64,000 bases of DNA from Ilyomonas sp965199905 (GTDB lineage: Bacteria; Bacteroidota; Bacteroidia; Chitinophagales; Chitinophagaceae): positions 3,782,001 through 3,846,000 of the forward strand of contig OZ241366.1 in NCBI GenBank assembly GCA_965199905.1, read 5' to 3'. Positions 1 through 9,636 of the stretch are shown here, piece by piece. The first letter of the stretch is position 1, and each line of letters starts with the position of its first letter. Under the pieces are notes generated by a model that saw only the letters and a list, made by a program, of their open reading frames with translations, searched no databases and was not told where the DNA came from. The position numbers were made by a program, and so were the translations under genes.

Positions 1-67
1 ATAGCGCGCCAACAAAATCAATGCAAAATCCGGCGATGAGCAAAATGAGTGCATGTTTTACTTTCAT
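1..67 (-). CDS. N-terminus of a small membrane protein (runs off left edge)
   Basis: The start codon is the CAT at 65-67 read on the minus strand. Only 22 codons lie in the window. They begin MKVKHALILL and continue as an uninterrupted hydrophobic stretch, consistent with a first membrane helix or a signal sequence. It lies 58 bases downstream of the glycosidase gene on the same strand. No function can be assigned from so short a piece. Confidence 0.5.
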   Translation of the reverse strand, partial: MKVKHALILLIAGFCIDFVGAL

Positions 68-125
68 ACTTTCAATTTAAAAATTGCTCACTCTTCTTTC
101 TACTCTTAGGTCTTCGCAACTAAAC

Positions 126-2756
126 CTACTCCGCCGGAAGTTCCTTCCTCCCCACATTCCAACCTTCTACTTCCACGGCTGCTGAAACGCCAGTTAACAC
201 CGGGTAATCTATCATTATTGTCTGTTGCTCGCCCGGCAAAACAGACACATAATTATCACTATAAAACGAAGGCAGAAGACGCTCTTTCGTTATTGAATTA
301 ATCACCGAAATGCGATTAAAAAATGCCACGGGGTTTCCTGCCGCGTTCGATAATGTTACCCTGATTTTTCCATTGCTTATTTTCACGGCTTCAATGTTCA
401 TGTCCACCTTCGCCATGTTCTGCAGACCACTGAAACTTCCATTTGCATCCAGTGTCCAATACAAATTATTACTGATAATTTGCTTGTTTAGATCAAGAAG
501 CCTCAGCACCACAAAAGCACCCGAATCTTTTGCCGCTTCGCCCAGTTCGCGATGAATGGAATACACACGTTTCGTGGTTGTAGGCCCAATCTCAGAGAAC
601 ACTTGTGTGAGCAGTTTCGATGCGCCTTTCATATCGTACAAAAAGATCTGCAGCATCATATCGCGGTGCGATTGAAATGTGTTGTTGGCAATCATTACCA
701 CGCTGTCGGCTGCGTTCATAAAAACATGCAGCGGCTCGCTGCCATTGCGAAGCCCGTACAAACAAGCATTCGGGTCGAGATAATAATCATACATCTGTCC
801 GCGCATCGCTGTCCATGGGTTCTGCGTTTTCCAGATGATAACGCCGGTGTACCAATCCCACATGTGCGACGTAAATCCTTCCGCCAAACTACGATATTGA
901 TTGTAGTTGATAAGCTGTGCCTTCTTTGCAAAGTCTTCCGCGCCTGTTGCATTTCCGTACAGCGATATGTAATTATCGTAACCAATGTATTTATGATAAT
1001 CCCACACCGAATCAACCGTTGACCTGCCATTGGCGAAAATGGGTGCGCGCATATTGCTGTCAGGAATAAAACGCTTCAAGCCTGCATAGTCATTCATACC
1101 CACAGAACCCACTTCTGAATTGAATGGATACGTCTTGGTGCCGAAGAAAGTTTTTACATTCTGAATGCCATACGGACCATCCCCATTGCCGCCTAAAAAG
1201 TTGTACGACATGCTATCCGAATTGGAGTAATCGATAAACCATCTCGTGCCATCCAGCGATGGCAGCAATGAATCTTTCAGCGAATGAAAAATATCTTCCG
1301 GCAGTGTTATCTCGTTGCCACCACACCAGATGGCAAGCGATGGATGATTGCGTATCAAACGAATCTGGTCGGCAGCAGAAAGAACATACAAATTATGATC
1401 GTCAGGATATTGCCTTCTTGTCCATTGATCGTCTTTCTTCATCGGGTCCACCCAGCGCCCGTTGCAATCGCCCGAGCCCCAAAAATCCTGCATCACCAGC
1501 AAGCCATATTTATCGCAGGCATCATAAAATTCAGGACGTTCTGTAATAGCGCCACCCCATACGCGAATGAGGTTTAAGTTCATGTCGCGGTGAAAGCGGA
1601 TTTCCGCATCATAGCGCGCTTTTGAGAAGCGAAGCATGGCATCCGAAATAACCCAGTTGCCGCCTTTTATAAATATCTTTTGTCCATTCACATGCACTTC
1701 CATGCTGCGCGTTGTATTGTTCCATTGATTGCTTAGTTCCCTTACGCCAAACGCAAGGTTTTCTTCGCTGGAAAGAGAATTCGTATTGGTAACAAAGCGC
1801 ACAGAGATATCGTATAAATTCTGTTCGCCATACCCATTCGGCCACCACAACTTTGGATTGTTTAAAGTATAGTCGGGCAATTGTATTTGCACCGCCGAAT
1901 GAATGGGAACGATAACATTTTTCGAAATTGTATCTCTGCCGATAACATAATAAAGTTTGCCCGATACAGGCAGGTTGGTCACATTTTCCAGATCAGCAGA
2001 AGTCTTAATAGTTGCCGGCGACTGCATTGCCGCAGAAGGCAGGCGCACGCCGGGAACATCCGTAACTACATGAATATTTTTTACGGTTACGCTTCCTGTT
2101 TTTTCAATGAATACTTTATCCCAAATACCGGTGTTGCGGTCGCGTATTGGCTGTATCCAATCCCAGCCTGCCACATATTGATGCGTTACATTTTTAGCAA
2201 TGGTTCCATCACCACCTTGTCCGCCATTTGGGTTGCCCACTTCGTCCGGCGGATATACAATTACCGCCAGCCTGTTGCTGCCTGTTTGCAATAAAGAAGT
2301 GATGTTGTATTCCTGGCTCAGGAACATGCCTTTGTGTACAACTGTATTTAGTTTTTTTCCATTAAAATATACATCGCAGCTATAATTGATGCCGCGAAAT
2401 TTCAGCCATACCTGTTCACTGTTTGAAGCGCCTTCCTCGATGAAATCCTTGACAAACCAATATGTATATTTTTCTTTTCCGGCATCGTAAATGTCTGCAA
2501 TCAGCTTGTTGTTCATGCCATAAAACGGATCGGGCACTTCGCCATTGGCAAGCAGAGTTGTAAGCACCGTTCCGGGTACCACAGCAGGCTTCCAGTCATC
2601 TGTTGAAGAAGATGGCGTAGATATTTGCTCTCCGCTTTGTTGTATAGTTGATGCTTGTTTGCACACCCAGCCGGTGTTTAGCTCGTAGCTGTTTTGTGCA
2701 TTGGCGTACAATAAACAAAACAAGGACAGTAGAAAGAAAACCGAATGTTTATTCAT
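126..2756 (-). CDS. secreted glycoside hydrolase family 2 (beta-mannosidase / exo-glucosaminidase-like)
   Basis: An 876-residue protein with a signal peptide (residues 1-21, ending ANAQ), so it should act in the periplasm or outside. The layout is that of GH2 enzymes: an N-terminal sugar-binding jelly roll, an immunoglobulin-like domain, then the TIM barrel. The acid/base residue is E482 in IWCGGNE. The likely nucleophile is E548 in FNSEVGS. The barrel also shows IRVWGG and MQDFWGSGD. Length and motifs fit the beta-mannosidase, endo-beta-mannosidase and exo-beta-D-glucosaminidase branch better than beta-galactosidases. The exact substrate cannot be read from sequence. Release of mannose or glucosamine units from glycans or chitosan is the family expectation. 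Confidence 0.85.
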   Translation of the reverse strand: MNKHSVFFLLSLFCLLYANAQNSYELNTGWVCKQASTIQQSGEQISTPSSSTDDWKPAVVPGTVLTTLLANGEVPDPFYGMNNKLIADIYDAGKEKYTYWFVKDFIEEGASNSEQVWLKFRGINYSCDVYFNGKKLNTVVHKGMFLSQEYNITSLLQTGSNRLAVIVYPPDEVGNPNGGQGGDGTIAKNVTHQYVAGWDWIQPIRDRNTGIWDKVFIEKTGSVTVKNIHVVTDVPGVRLPSAAMQSPATIKTSADLENVTNLPVSGKLYYVIGRDTISKNVIVPIHSAVQIQLPDYTLNNPKLWWPNGYGEQNLYDISVRFVTNTNSLSSEENLAFGVRELSNQWNNTTRSMEVHVNGQKIFIKGGNWVISDAMLRFSKARYDAEIRFHRDMNLNLIRVWGGAITERPEFYDACDKYGLLVMQDFWGSGDCNGRWVDPMKKDDQWTRRQYPDDHNLYVLSAADQIRLIRNHPSLAIWCGGNEITLPEDIFHSLKDSLLPSLDGTRWFIDYSNSDSMSYNFLGGNGDGPYGIQNVKTFFGTKTYPFNSEVGSVGMNDYAGLKRFIPDSNMRAPIFANGRSTVDSVWDYHKYIGYDNYISLYGNATGAEDFAKKAQLINYNQYRSLAEGFTSHMWDWYTGVIIWKTQNPWTAMRGQMYDYYLDPNACLYGLRNGSEPLHVFMNAADSVVMIANNTFQSHRDMMLQIFLYDMKGASKLLTQVFSEIGPTTTKRVYSIHRELGEAAKDSGAFVVLRLLDLNKQIISNNLYWTLDANGSFSGLQNMAKVDMNIEAVKISNGKIRVTLSNAAGNPVAFFNRISVINSITKERLLPSFYSDNYVSVLPGEQQTIMIDYPVLTGVSAAVEVEGWNVGRKELPAE

Positions 2757-2948
2757 CGCAGAAGCTGTTGCTGAAACAATTTTATGGTGGCAAAGTAAGA
2801 AGGATAAAGGATATTTTACCGGAAAACTGGAATGGGCTTTTGGTCAACGGCTATCTGCTTTTAGTTTGAAAAATTTGCTGTTGTTCCTGCAACTGATATA
2901 TAAAGTTCTGTCAGGAATTTGTATCCTGAATATTACCCGGACTGTGTT

Positions 2949-4101
2949 TTACATCAGTATTTTTTTTGCCTTTATATCTGTTGTATCAGTTTTCAGCGTA
3001 GGGACAATGTAGCCACCTGTATCAATCATTGTCTTAGGGAACGCCGTTTTCAATTGCGTATAGCCGGTGCTGTCAATCCCGGTTTTATATATAAACAAAG
3101 ATTGAAGCTTTTTATTCTTGTTCAGTCTTTGCATTTCTGCGACTGTTGTGTTTGTGTTTACAAGATTCAGGTATTGCAGATCCGATAGCGAAGCCAGTTG
3201 CTGAAGACCTTTATCGCTTATGAATGTGTTTGATACATCAAGCCGCATAAGGTTATCAAGTTTATCAATGTAAGGCATTACACTATCGCTTGCATTGGTG
3301 TTCGCCATCTTCGGCCAGATCAATTGCTTACTTAACTTTTGCAGGCTGTTCAATTGTTCTTTGGTAACGATTGAACCCGTAATGAAACTCGCCATCAAAT
3401 AATTATTTCCCTGCGCGACAGGCAACACCAGAACATGCTGCGCTTTCAATTCATCAATGGCTTTTTGATCGCCGGCGGCAACAGGTTTTTCCGGGATATA
3501 GCTTTCGTTTTCTTTCTTCTTTACACCACTTTGCAGAGATAATAATATGGGTTTGATAATATCACTATAAACCTGCGCTTCCTGCGCATTAGCAACCGGT
3601 TTTATTTCCGTTGAATGATTACTGTCGTTGGAAAGATTCCGGCTATTGGTTTGGTAAGATAATCTGAGCCATGTGTAAGCGAGCCACCCAAATGTCCCGT
3701 AATCACTATCAACACAAACAAACCAATCGCCAACGGGTTCTTCGGTACTTCAAACTTTGGGTTGATTTCTTTTACATACAGCACAAACGAAACCACCGTA
3801 AGCACAATGGCTGCCGACATGTGATAGGAGACAAGAGTATCATCATAATCATCAACTGTAGAAAGCATATAACCTGTAATGCATGAGATTAATGCTGTTA
3901 TGGCGCCGCACAGCAAAGTAACAGCCACAGCAGGTTGCAGAGCTTTATATTTCTCTTTGCCAACGGAGGATTCAAAATATGGATACGTTTTACAAAACGC
4001 AGTAACCTGGCTATAAGAAAACTAAAAACAACGTCATTGTAAGTCGCCGAAGCAATCTGTGCTATATGGTAAATACGGTTTGTGTAGAGTAAAGAAATCA
4101 C
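2949..4101 (-). pseudogene. decayed membrane-bound c-type cytochrome-domain protein with the haem domain deleted
   Basis: Pieces of one gene lie in all three minus-strand frames. About 4101-3930 holds the first membrane helices. 3928-3602 holds further helices and a GGSLTHGSDYLT segment. 3660-2949 holds a leucine-rich-repeat tail ending in FPKTMIDTGGY. In the Bacteroidota family I recognise (DUF2231-like membrane part, planctomycete-type cytochrome c domain, leucine-rich repeats), a CxxCH domain should lie between the membrane part and the repeats. Here the reading runs straight from VYSDIIKPIL into LSLQSGVKK, so about 110-120 residues with the haem motif are absent. At least two frameshifts separate the pieces (near 3970 and 3620). 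No intact product is possible. Confidence 0.75.
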
Positions 4102-4284
4102 AACTATTCACAAACAATTTTGCCACACAGTTCACAAATTGGTTCTTCCCTGCAATCACGAATTTGCTTGTCTTTTATAACAGTATCAGATTATTAAACA
4201 TATATAAAGCTCTTCCCACAGAGCTTTCTTCTTTTATCACTTTCGTTTTCTCAGCCAATTCTTATTTTTACACAAATTCTGTCC

Positions 4285-6219
4285 ATGGAGATTACGCCCG
4301 GCGCCTTGCTGCAAACCATCAGCACACCATCCGATATCAAAAAGCTCGACCGCATACAGCTTCACCAGTTATCTGATGAGCTACGGCAATACATCATTGA
4401 CGTAGTCAGCGTTCATGGAGGTCACTTTGCAGCATCACTCGGCGTGGTGGAACTTACGGTTGCCCTGCATTACATATACAACACACCATATGACCAGCTC
4501 GTATGGGATGTGGGTCACCAGGCATACGGACATAAAATTCTCACCGGGCGCAGAAATATTTTTTCTACCAATCGCAAATACAAAGGCATCAGCGGCTTTC
4601 CGAAGCGCAGCGAAAGCGAGTACGATACATTTGGTGTCGGTCATTCCTCCACTTCCATCTCTGCAGCTTTAGGTATGGCAATGGCCGCCAAGTATAAAGG
4701 TGAAGATCGCAAATCCGTAGCTGTCATCGGCGACGGCTCCATGACTGCCGGAATGGCTTTCGAAGCTCTCAATCACGCCGGTGTTACCGATGCAGATATG
4801 CTTGTGGTGTTGAATGATAATGGCATTGGCATTGATCCAAACGTTGGCGCGCTCAAAGAATACCTGACTGACATCACCACCTCGCAGACCTACAATAAAT
4901 TCCGCGATGAAGTATGGCAATTGCTTGGCAAATTACCTGTGGGCAAACGCTTCACCCGCGATATGGCAAGCAAGCTCGAAGCCGGCATCAAAGGCATGGT
5001 GAGCAAGCGCAGTAACTTATTTGAATCTCTCAACTTTCGATATTTCGGACCGATAGATGGGCACAACATTACCAAGCTTGTTGATACATTACACGATTTA
5101 AAAAACATTCCCGGTCCCAAATTATTGCACATCGTTACTGTAAAAGGCAAAGGCTACGCACTCGCCGAAAAAGACCAGACCAAGTGGCATGCGCCGGGAT
5201 TATTTGATAAAGTAACCGGCGAGATTTACAAGAAAAAATACGACACGCCACAGCCACCTAAATACCAGGATGTGTTCGGCGCCACCATTATCGAATTAGC
5301 AGAAAAGAACAAAGCCATTATGGGCATTACGCCCGCTATGCCAAGCGGCTGTTCTTTAAAACCCATGATGGACCAAATGCCCGACCGTGCTTTCGATGTC
5401 GGCATCTGCGAGCAACATGCGGTTACACTAAGTGCCGGTCTTGCCACGCAAGGTTTGCGCCCGTTTTGCAATATCTATTCATCCTTTATGCAACGCGCTT
5501 TCGACCAGGTGGTGCATGATGTTGCCATACAAAAACTTCCCGTTATTTTTTGTTTAGATAGGGCAGGGCTTGTAGGAGAAGATGGACCTACGCATCACGG
5601 TGCTTACGACATTGCTTATTTCCGCTGCATTCCTAACATGATCATTAGTGCGCCGATGAATGAAGGAGAACTGCGCAACCTCATGTACACCGCGCAACTG
5701 GAAGAAACAAAGCTTCCATTCGTTATCCGCTATCCGCGCGGCGAAGGTGTGATGCACAACTGGCAAACACCTTTCGAAACTATAAAAATAGGCACCGGCA
5801 GAAAGCTGAAAGAAGGCAATGATATCGCGATTCTTTCCCTCGGTCATCCCGGAAACTTTACTACCACCGCCATCCGCGAATTAAGAACAGAAGGCATTGA
5901 AGCCGCACATTACGATATGCGTTTTGTGAAGCCTCTCGATGAAGAGTTACTACACGAAGTATTTGCGAAGCACACCAAAATTATCACCGTAGAAGATGGT
6001 ACCGTAGCAGGCGGCTTTGGCAGCGCAGTATTAGAATTTGCGGCAGCAAACAATTATTCCGCAGATATAAAAATCCTTGGTATTCCTGATAAGATTGTTG
6101 AACACGGAACACTAAAAGAACTGCATGCTGAATGTGGTTATGATGCGGCTGGCATTGCGAATGCAGCGAGAGAAATGATAGGCGCAAAAGTGAGTGTAAA
6201 AGTAGCGTTGTTAGGGTAA
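4285..6219 (+). CDS. dxs: 1-deoxy-D-xylulose-5-phosphate synthase
   Basis: First enzyme of the MEP isoprenoid pathway. It condenses pyruvate with glyceraldehyde 3-phosphate, using thiamine diphosphate, in the cytoplasm. The 644 residues are close to the usual length. The thiamine-binding motif is GDGSMTAGMAFEALN (149-163). The cofactor-activating glutamate is E376 in GICEQHAV. HGGHFAASLG and WDVGHQAYGHK match the family. The ATG at 4285 gives the expected N-terminus. It stands alone, facing away from the decayed gene on its left and converging on the flippase gene on its right. The pathway partners ispH and ispF are elsewhere in the window. Confidence 0.97.
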   Translation: MEITPGALLQTISTPSDIKKLDRIQLHQLSDELRQYIIDVVSVHGGHFAASLGVVELTVALHYIYNTPYDQLVWDVGHQAYGHKILTGRRNIFSTNRKYKGISGFPKRSESEYDTFGVGHSSTSISAALGMAMAAKYKGEDRKSVAVIGDGSMTAGMAFEALNHAGVTDADMLVVLNDNGIGIDPNVGALKEYLTDITTSQTYNKFRDEVWQLLGKLPVGKRFTRDMASKLEAGIKGMVSKRSNLFESLNFRYFGPIDGHNITKLVDTLHDLKNIPGPKLLHIVTVKGKGYALAEKDQTKWHAPGLFDKVTGEIYKKKYDTPQPPKYQDVFGATIIELAEKNKAIMGITPAMPSGCSLKPMMDQMPDRAFDVGICEQHAVTLSAGLATQGLRPFCNIYSSFMQRAFDQVVHDVAIQKLPVIFCLDRAGLVGEDGPTHHGAYDIAYFRCIPNMIISAPMNEGELRNLMYTAQLEETKLPFVIRYPRGEGVMHNWQTPFETIKIGTGRKLKEGNDIAILSLGHPGNFTTTAIRELRTEGIEAAHYDMRFVKPLDEELLHEVFAKHTKIITVEDGTVAGGFGSAVLEFAAANNYSADIKILGIPDKIVEHGTLKELHAECGYDAAGIANAAREMIGAKVSVKVALLG

Positions 6220-6247
6220 GATTATCGTTGTTGCATGCAAATATAAA

Positions 6248-6279
6248 CAGGGCAATACTTTCAAAAAAGTATTGCCCTG
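6248..6279. terminator. bidirectional hairpin terminator after dxs
   Basis: A perfect 14-bp stem (6248-6261 with 6266-6279) closes a CAAA loop. It sits between the convergent ends of dxs and the flippase gene. It could stop transcription from both sides, although the T tracts are short. Confidence 0.75.
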
Positions 6280-6284
6280 TTGCT

Positions 6285-7787
6285 TTATACATACTTCCCG
6301 ATCACGGGTAACATTTTAAATTCCTTTTTCTCTATACGAACAATGAAAGCTGCATAAGCCAGCAGCAGCACCGAAGCAACGACTAAGCTAAATATGGTAT
6401 TGCTCCACAAAAAAGACAGGAAATAATGAATGAAAAAGAGGATGATAACGATGACCAGATATGCTGACAATTTCTTCCACGCATACGGTATGTGATAATG
6501 CTTTTGGCCCCAGATGAAACTTATAATCATCATAGAAGCATAGCATAAAAAGGTAGCCCAGGCGCAGGCAACATAGCTGTACTTGGGTATAAACAGCCAG
6601 TTGATTAAGAACGTGATGATAACGCCTATTAAAGTAATGATACCGCCCGCAAATGTCTTGTTGGTGATTTTATACCAGATGCTTAAGTTGTAATAAATGC
6701 CAAGGCTCATATTGGCCAATAATAATATCGGCACCACTTTCAAACCTTCCCAATATTTAGGCGAGATAAAGTATTTCCATACAGGTATATACAGGCTTAC
6801 TACAAGGAACATGACGGTGATAGTAAGTACAAAAAACTTCATGACCCTTGCATATACCTGCGGTGCATCTTTGCCCTCTGCCTGCTTAAAAAAGAATGGC
6901 TCAGCACCCATGCGGAATGCCTGTATAAATAAACTAATTAAAATAGAAAGCTTGTAGCAAGCATTATAAATACCGCGCTGGTTATCTGCGTAGCTATTGG
7001 CATGCGGTAGCCACCAGCCGAGCATCAGCCTGTCGAATGTTTCATTGACCATGCCACCCAAACCCGCTACCAGCATGGGCAGCGCGTAAATCATCATCTG
7101 CTTCCACAAAGCAAAGCTGAAAGAGAGATCGGAAGGAATGAGCCATTTTAATAACAGCAATAAGGTAAAAGCAGATTGCACAATGTTAGCCATCAGTACA
7201 TAAGTGATTGGGTTTACATCAGGGCGATAAATCATCACAATCCACGAATTGCCGCCGCTTTGTTTGTATGCGTACGGGCAATAGATAACAAAGAATGCCG
7301 TCAAGCCTACATAAATAAAAATACCTGTCACTTTTATCAAGGCAAACAGCTTGGGATGCCCTTCATTGCGCAGCCTTACAAACGGTATGGTGCTGAAGGA
7401 ATCCAGCGTGATAATGATAAGGCTAAGCTGTATCAGGAACGGAAAATCCTGCAGCGTTGTTACGTCAACGAGGAACGATTGATTGAACCATAACAACACC
7501 GAAAATAAGATTGTTGTTATCAGCAAACTGATAGAAGCCGTTGCGTTCACGGATGTTTTCAAATCCTTATTCTGTATAAACCTGAAATACGTCGTTTCCA
7601 TGCCATACGTAAACAGCACATTCATCAGCGGCATGATGGAATATACAGCGCCCATCCTGCCAAAATCAGCCACAGAAACAATTGCAGAATACGTAAGAAT
7701 GGGTGTAATCAGGTAATTAACAAACCGCGCCGCAATGCTGCTGACGCCATACCAGACCGTTTGCCCGGCGAGACTTTTTATACTCAA
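6285..7787 (-). CDS. polysaccharide biosynthesis flippase (Wzx / MATE-like superfamily)
   Basis: A 500-residue integral membrane protein with about 14 hydrophobic helices and no signal peptide. It starts KSLAGQTVWYGVSSIAARFVNYL, typical of oligosaccharide and lipid-linked sugar flippases. Such proteins move undecaprenyl-linked saccharides across the inner membrane. The segment GGMVNETFDRLMLGWWLP in the middle is also characteristic of this superfamily. No glycosyltransferases lie next to it, so its sugar cargo cannot be inferred. It reads in the same direction as the AIM24-like gene upstream, with an inverted repeat between them. Confidence 0.8.
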   Translation of the reverse strand: MSIKSLAGQTVWYGVSSIAARFVNYLITPILTYSAIVSVADFGRMGAVYSIMPLMNVLFTYGMETTYFRFIQNKDLKTSVNATASISLLITTILFSVLLWFNQSFLVDVTTLQDFPFLIQLSLIIITLDSFSTIPFVRLRNEGHPKLFALIKVTGIFIYVGLTAFFVIYCPYAYKQSGGNSWIVMIYRPDVNPITYVLMANIVQSAFTLLLLLKWLIPSDLSFSFALWKQMMIYALPMLVAGLGGMVNETFDRLMLGWWLPHANSYADNQRGIYNACYKLSILISLFIQAFRMGAEPFFFKQAEGKDAPQVYARVMKFFVLTITVMFLVVSLYIPVWKYFISPKYWEGLKVVPILLLANMSLGIYYNLSIWYKITNKTFAGGIITLIGVIITFLINWLFIPKYSYVACAWATFLCYASMMIISFIWGQKHYHIPYAWKKLSAYLVIVIILFFIHYFLSFLWSNTIFSLVVASVLLLAYAAFIVRIEKKEFKMLPVIGKYV

Positions 7788-7800
7788 GAAAGAAGTTTTT

Positions 7801-7857
7801 ATTGTTAATGGTCAATGGTTAATTGTCAATTGAAACAGCAAATTAACCATTAACAAT
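7801..7857. repeat. inverted repeat between two same-strand genes
   Basis: A 12-bp perfect arm (ATTGTTAATGGT, 7801-7812) pairs with 7846-7857. The AT-rich space between holds further near-copies of the arm (GTCAATGG, GTTAATTGTCAATTG). It resembles the inverted repeats at 27793-27855 and 28232-28300 in position and design. Confidence 0.6.
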
Positions 7858-7872
7858 ACTCAATTTACAATA

Positions 7873-8667
7873 CTAATATCCGTCGCCATCAATCATGTTG
7901 CCGATGGAGCCTAAAATGCTGCCTTCTTCTTTGCGCTGCACAGTACCATAGCTTAATATGCGCGATGCCAAACGACTTACGGGCAGCGTTTGTATCCAAA
8001 TGGTTCCTGGTCCGCGAAGGGTGGCAAAGAACAAGCCTTCGCCACCAAAAATAGTATTGCGGATGCCACCGATAAACTGGATGTCATAATCAACGCCTGC
8101 AGTGAAGCCAACCAGGCAGCCGGTATCAATTTTTAGTAACTCGCCCGCCTGCAATTGTTTAGAAAATACATGACCGCCTGCATGCATGAAAGCCATACCA
8201 TCGCCCTGCAATTTTTCCATAATAAAACCTTCGCCGCCAAACAAACCAGTGCCTAATTTTCTCTGGAATGCAATGCTTATACTAACGCCTTTTGCTGCGC
8301 ATAAAAAAGCATCTTTCTGGCAGATGACGGTACCGCCCAATTCAGCCAGATTCAACAATATAATTTTACCCGGATAAGGGGATGCAAAGCTTACATGCTT
8401 TTTACCATAACCCACATTTGTAAAGGCTGTCATGAACAAGCTTTCACCAACCAGCATACGCTTGCCTGCACTCCAAAGTTTGTTGATAATACCATTGCCT
8501 TGTTGCTGACTGCCATCACCAAAAATGGTTTGCATTTGTATGCCATCGTCCATCATCAGGAAGGCGCCGCTTTCAGCAATGGCGGTTTCCTGCGGATCAA
8601 GTTCTATCTCCACATACTGCATTTCCTCGCCGATAATACGGTAGTCAATTTCGTGGTTCTGTATCAT
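7873..8667 (-). CDS. AIM24 / TIGR00266 family protein
   Basis: A 264-residue soluble protein rich in glycine and beta-strands. It starts with IDYRIIGEEMQYVEIELDP and contains repeated segments such as GEGLFFATLRGPG and FGGEGFIMEKLQGDG. This fits the TIGR00266 / AIM24 family (also DUF124), found widely in bacteria and in mitochondria. The biochemical role is not settled. The ATG at 8667 gives the expected short N-terminus. No signal peptide or membrane helix is visible. Confidence 0.8.
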   Translation of the reverse strand: MIQNHEIDYRIIGEEMQYVEIELDPQETAIAESGAFLMMDDGIQMQTIFGDGSQQQGNGIINKLWSAGKRMLVGESLFMTAFTNVGYGKKHVSFASPYPGKIILLNLAELGGTVICQKDAFLCAAKGVSISIAFQRKLGTGLFGGEGFIMEKLQGDGMAFMHAGGHVFSKQLQAGELLKIDTGCLVGFTAGVDYDIQFIGGIRNTIFGGEGLFFATLRGPGTIWIQTLPVSRLASRILSYGTVQRKEEGSILGSIGNMIDGDGY

Positions 8668-8815
8668 GCCTGGTGTATTGATTGTTAGTTAGAAGTTTGT
8701 TTTATATAAAATGAATACGGCGGTAAGCGGGTATTTCTTTAGTATAGCGTTTGATTAAACCGATGCATTTGCGGGGCATCTCACAACAAATTGTTCAACA
8801 ACAAAAGTAGTTTTT

Positions 8816-8981
8816 ATGAAACAACTTCTTGTTAAATGCACCTTATTCGTTTTGCTGGCTGTTAGCTTCTCTTCTGCTACCAATGTACCGCGCCGCGTGC
8901 AGGTCGTGTATGGGTGCCCGGCCATTGGATAAGAGAACGCAGAGGCTGGTATTGGTCGCCGGTTATTGGAGAAGAGCCTAA
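8816..8981 (+). pseudogene. small secreted WXXGXW-repeat protein, frameshifted
   Basis: An ATG at 8816 opens a signal peptide (KQLLVKCTLFVLLAVSFSSA). The frame then ends at a premature stop. One frame over, the sequence reads GRVWVPGHWIRERRGWYWSP. After a second shift it reads GYWRRA and stops at 8979-8981. This is the pattern of the small WXXGXW-repeat proteins (V-W-V-P-G-H-W then W-Y-W-x-P-G-Y-W). Each break is a single-base change, the second at a CCGG run, so either two real frameshifts or base-calling errors could explain it. Confidence 0.6.
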
Positions 8982-8995
8982 CCGTTTGTTTTCAC

Positions 8996-9060
8996 CCATT
9001 CCTGCTGCTTCAACACGCAGGAATGCTCCCATCAAGGTTCTCCGGGCAATGATTGGGCTT
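8996..9060 (+). repeat. dispersed hairpin element, copy 1 (3' half only)
   Basis: A 9-bp stem (8997-9005 with 9017-9025) is followed by ATCAAGGTTCTCCGGGCAAT and GATTGGGCTT. The stem and loop are the same as in copy 2 (26419-26528), and the tail is shared with copies 2 and 3. The upstream constant block found in copies 2-4 is missing here. Confidence 0.7.
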
Positions 9061-9378
9061 CATTAAAACAAATGGTCAACCTTTATTTAAAAAGATACAT
9101 CAGCAATAAGCCAATCTATTTTATCAATTTTCATAGCCGTGAAACTGTTGATTTAATCACCGCCAAACAAAATATTGCCTTTAAAAAAACTTAAAAACAT
9201 AACCGAAATATCTGCGACCTTAAAATACGATTAAAAAGAGATTATATCTGGCTTAAAATGACCGGCCATTGTTTTTTCACACATACGGTCTCTGTAATTT
9301 ACACTCATTCCGAAAAAGGAATAGCAAAAAAAATCACAGTCACATCATTTAATTTCTTAACAAAATTATCCGTATCGT
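9061..9378. other. gene-free AT-rich stretch
   Basis: No convincing coding sequence, RNA gene or strong hairpin was found. One plus-strand reading through 9061-9195 is open but has no start codon and no recognisable content. Confidence 0.4.
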
Positions 9379-9537
9379 ATGAAAATCGACGTAATCTCAA
9401 CAGGGCTTCTTTCTGCCATTTTGCTTTCTCTGCAGTTGGTGTCAACACGTGTTGCCGGCAAGCTTATGCAACCATTTGTAAAAATGATGTTACGCCTTTG
9501 CATGCCACCGTTTATCTACCGCTTTATGATGCAATAA
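9379..9537 (+). CDS. possible 52-residue secreted peptide
   Basis: The ATG at 9379 is followed by IDVISTGLLSAILLSLQLVS, which has the shape of a signal peptide, and the frame stops at 9535-9537. A second frame continues past it (QAYATICKNDVTPLHATVYL), so this may be the front of a longer gene broken by a frameshift. Nothing in it is recognised. Confidence 0.25.
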   Translation: MKIDVISTGLLSAILLSLQLVSTRVAGKLMQPFVKMMLRLCMPPFIYRFMMQ

Positions 9538-9636
9538 TTAGTACACGTAGTATATCTGATAGACTTTGGAAATAAGCCAGTAGTAATTGGCAAATGATGA
9601 TGCCCAAACTTTAATTGAAGTAGTAAAAAGAATTAA

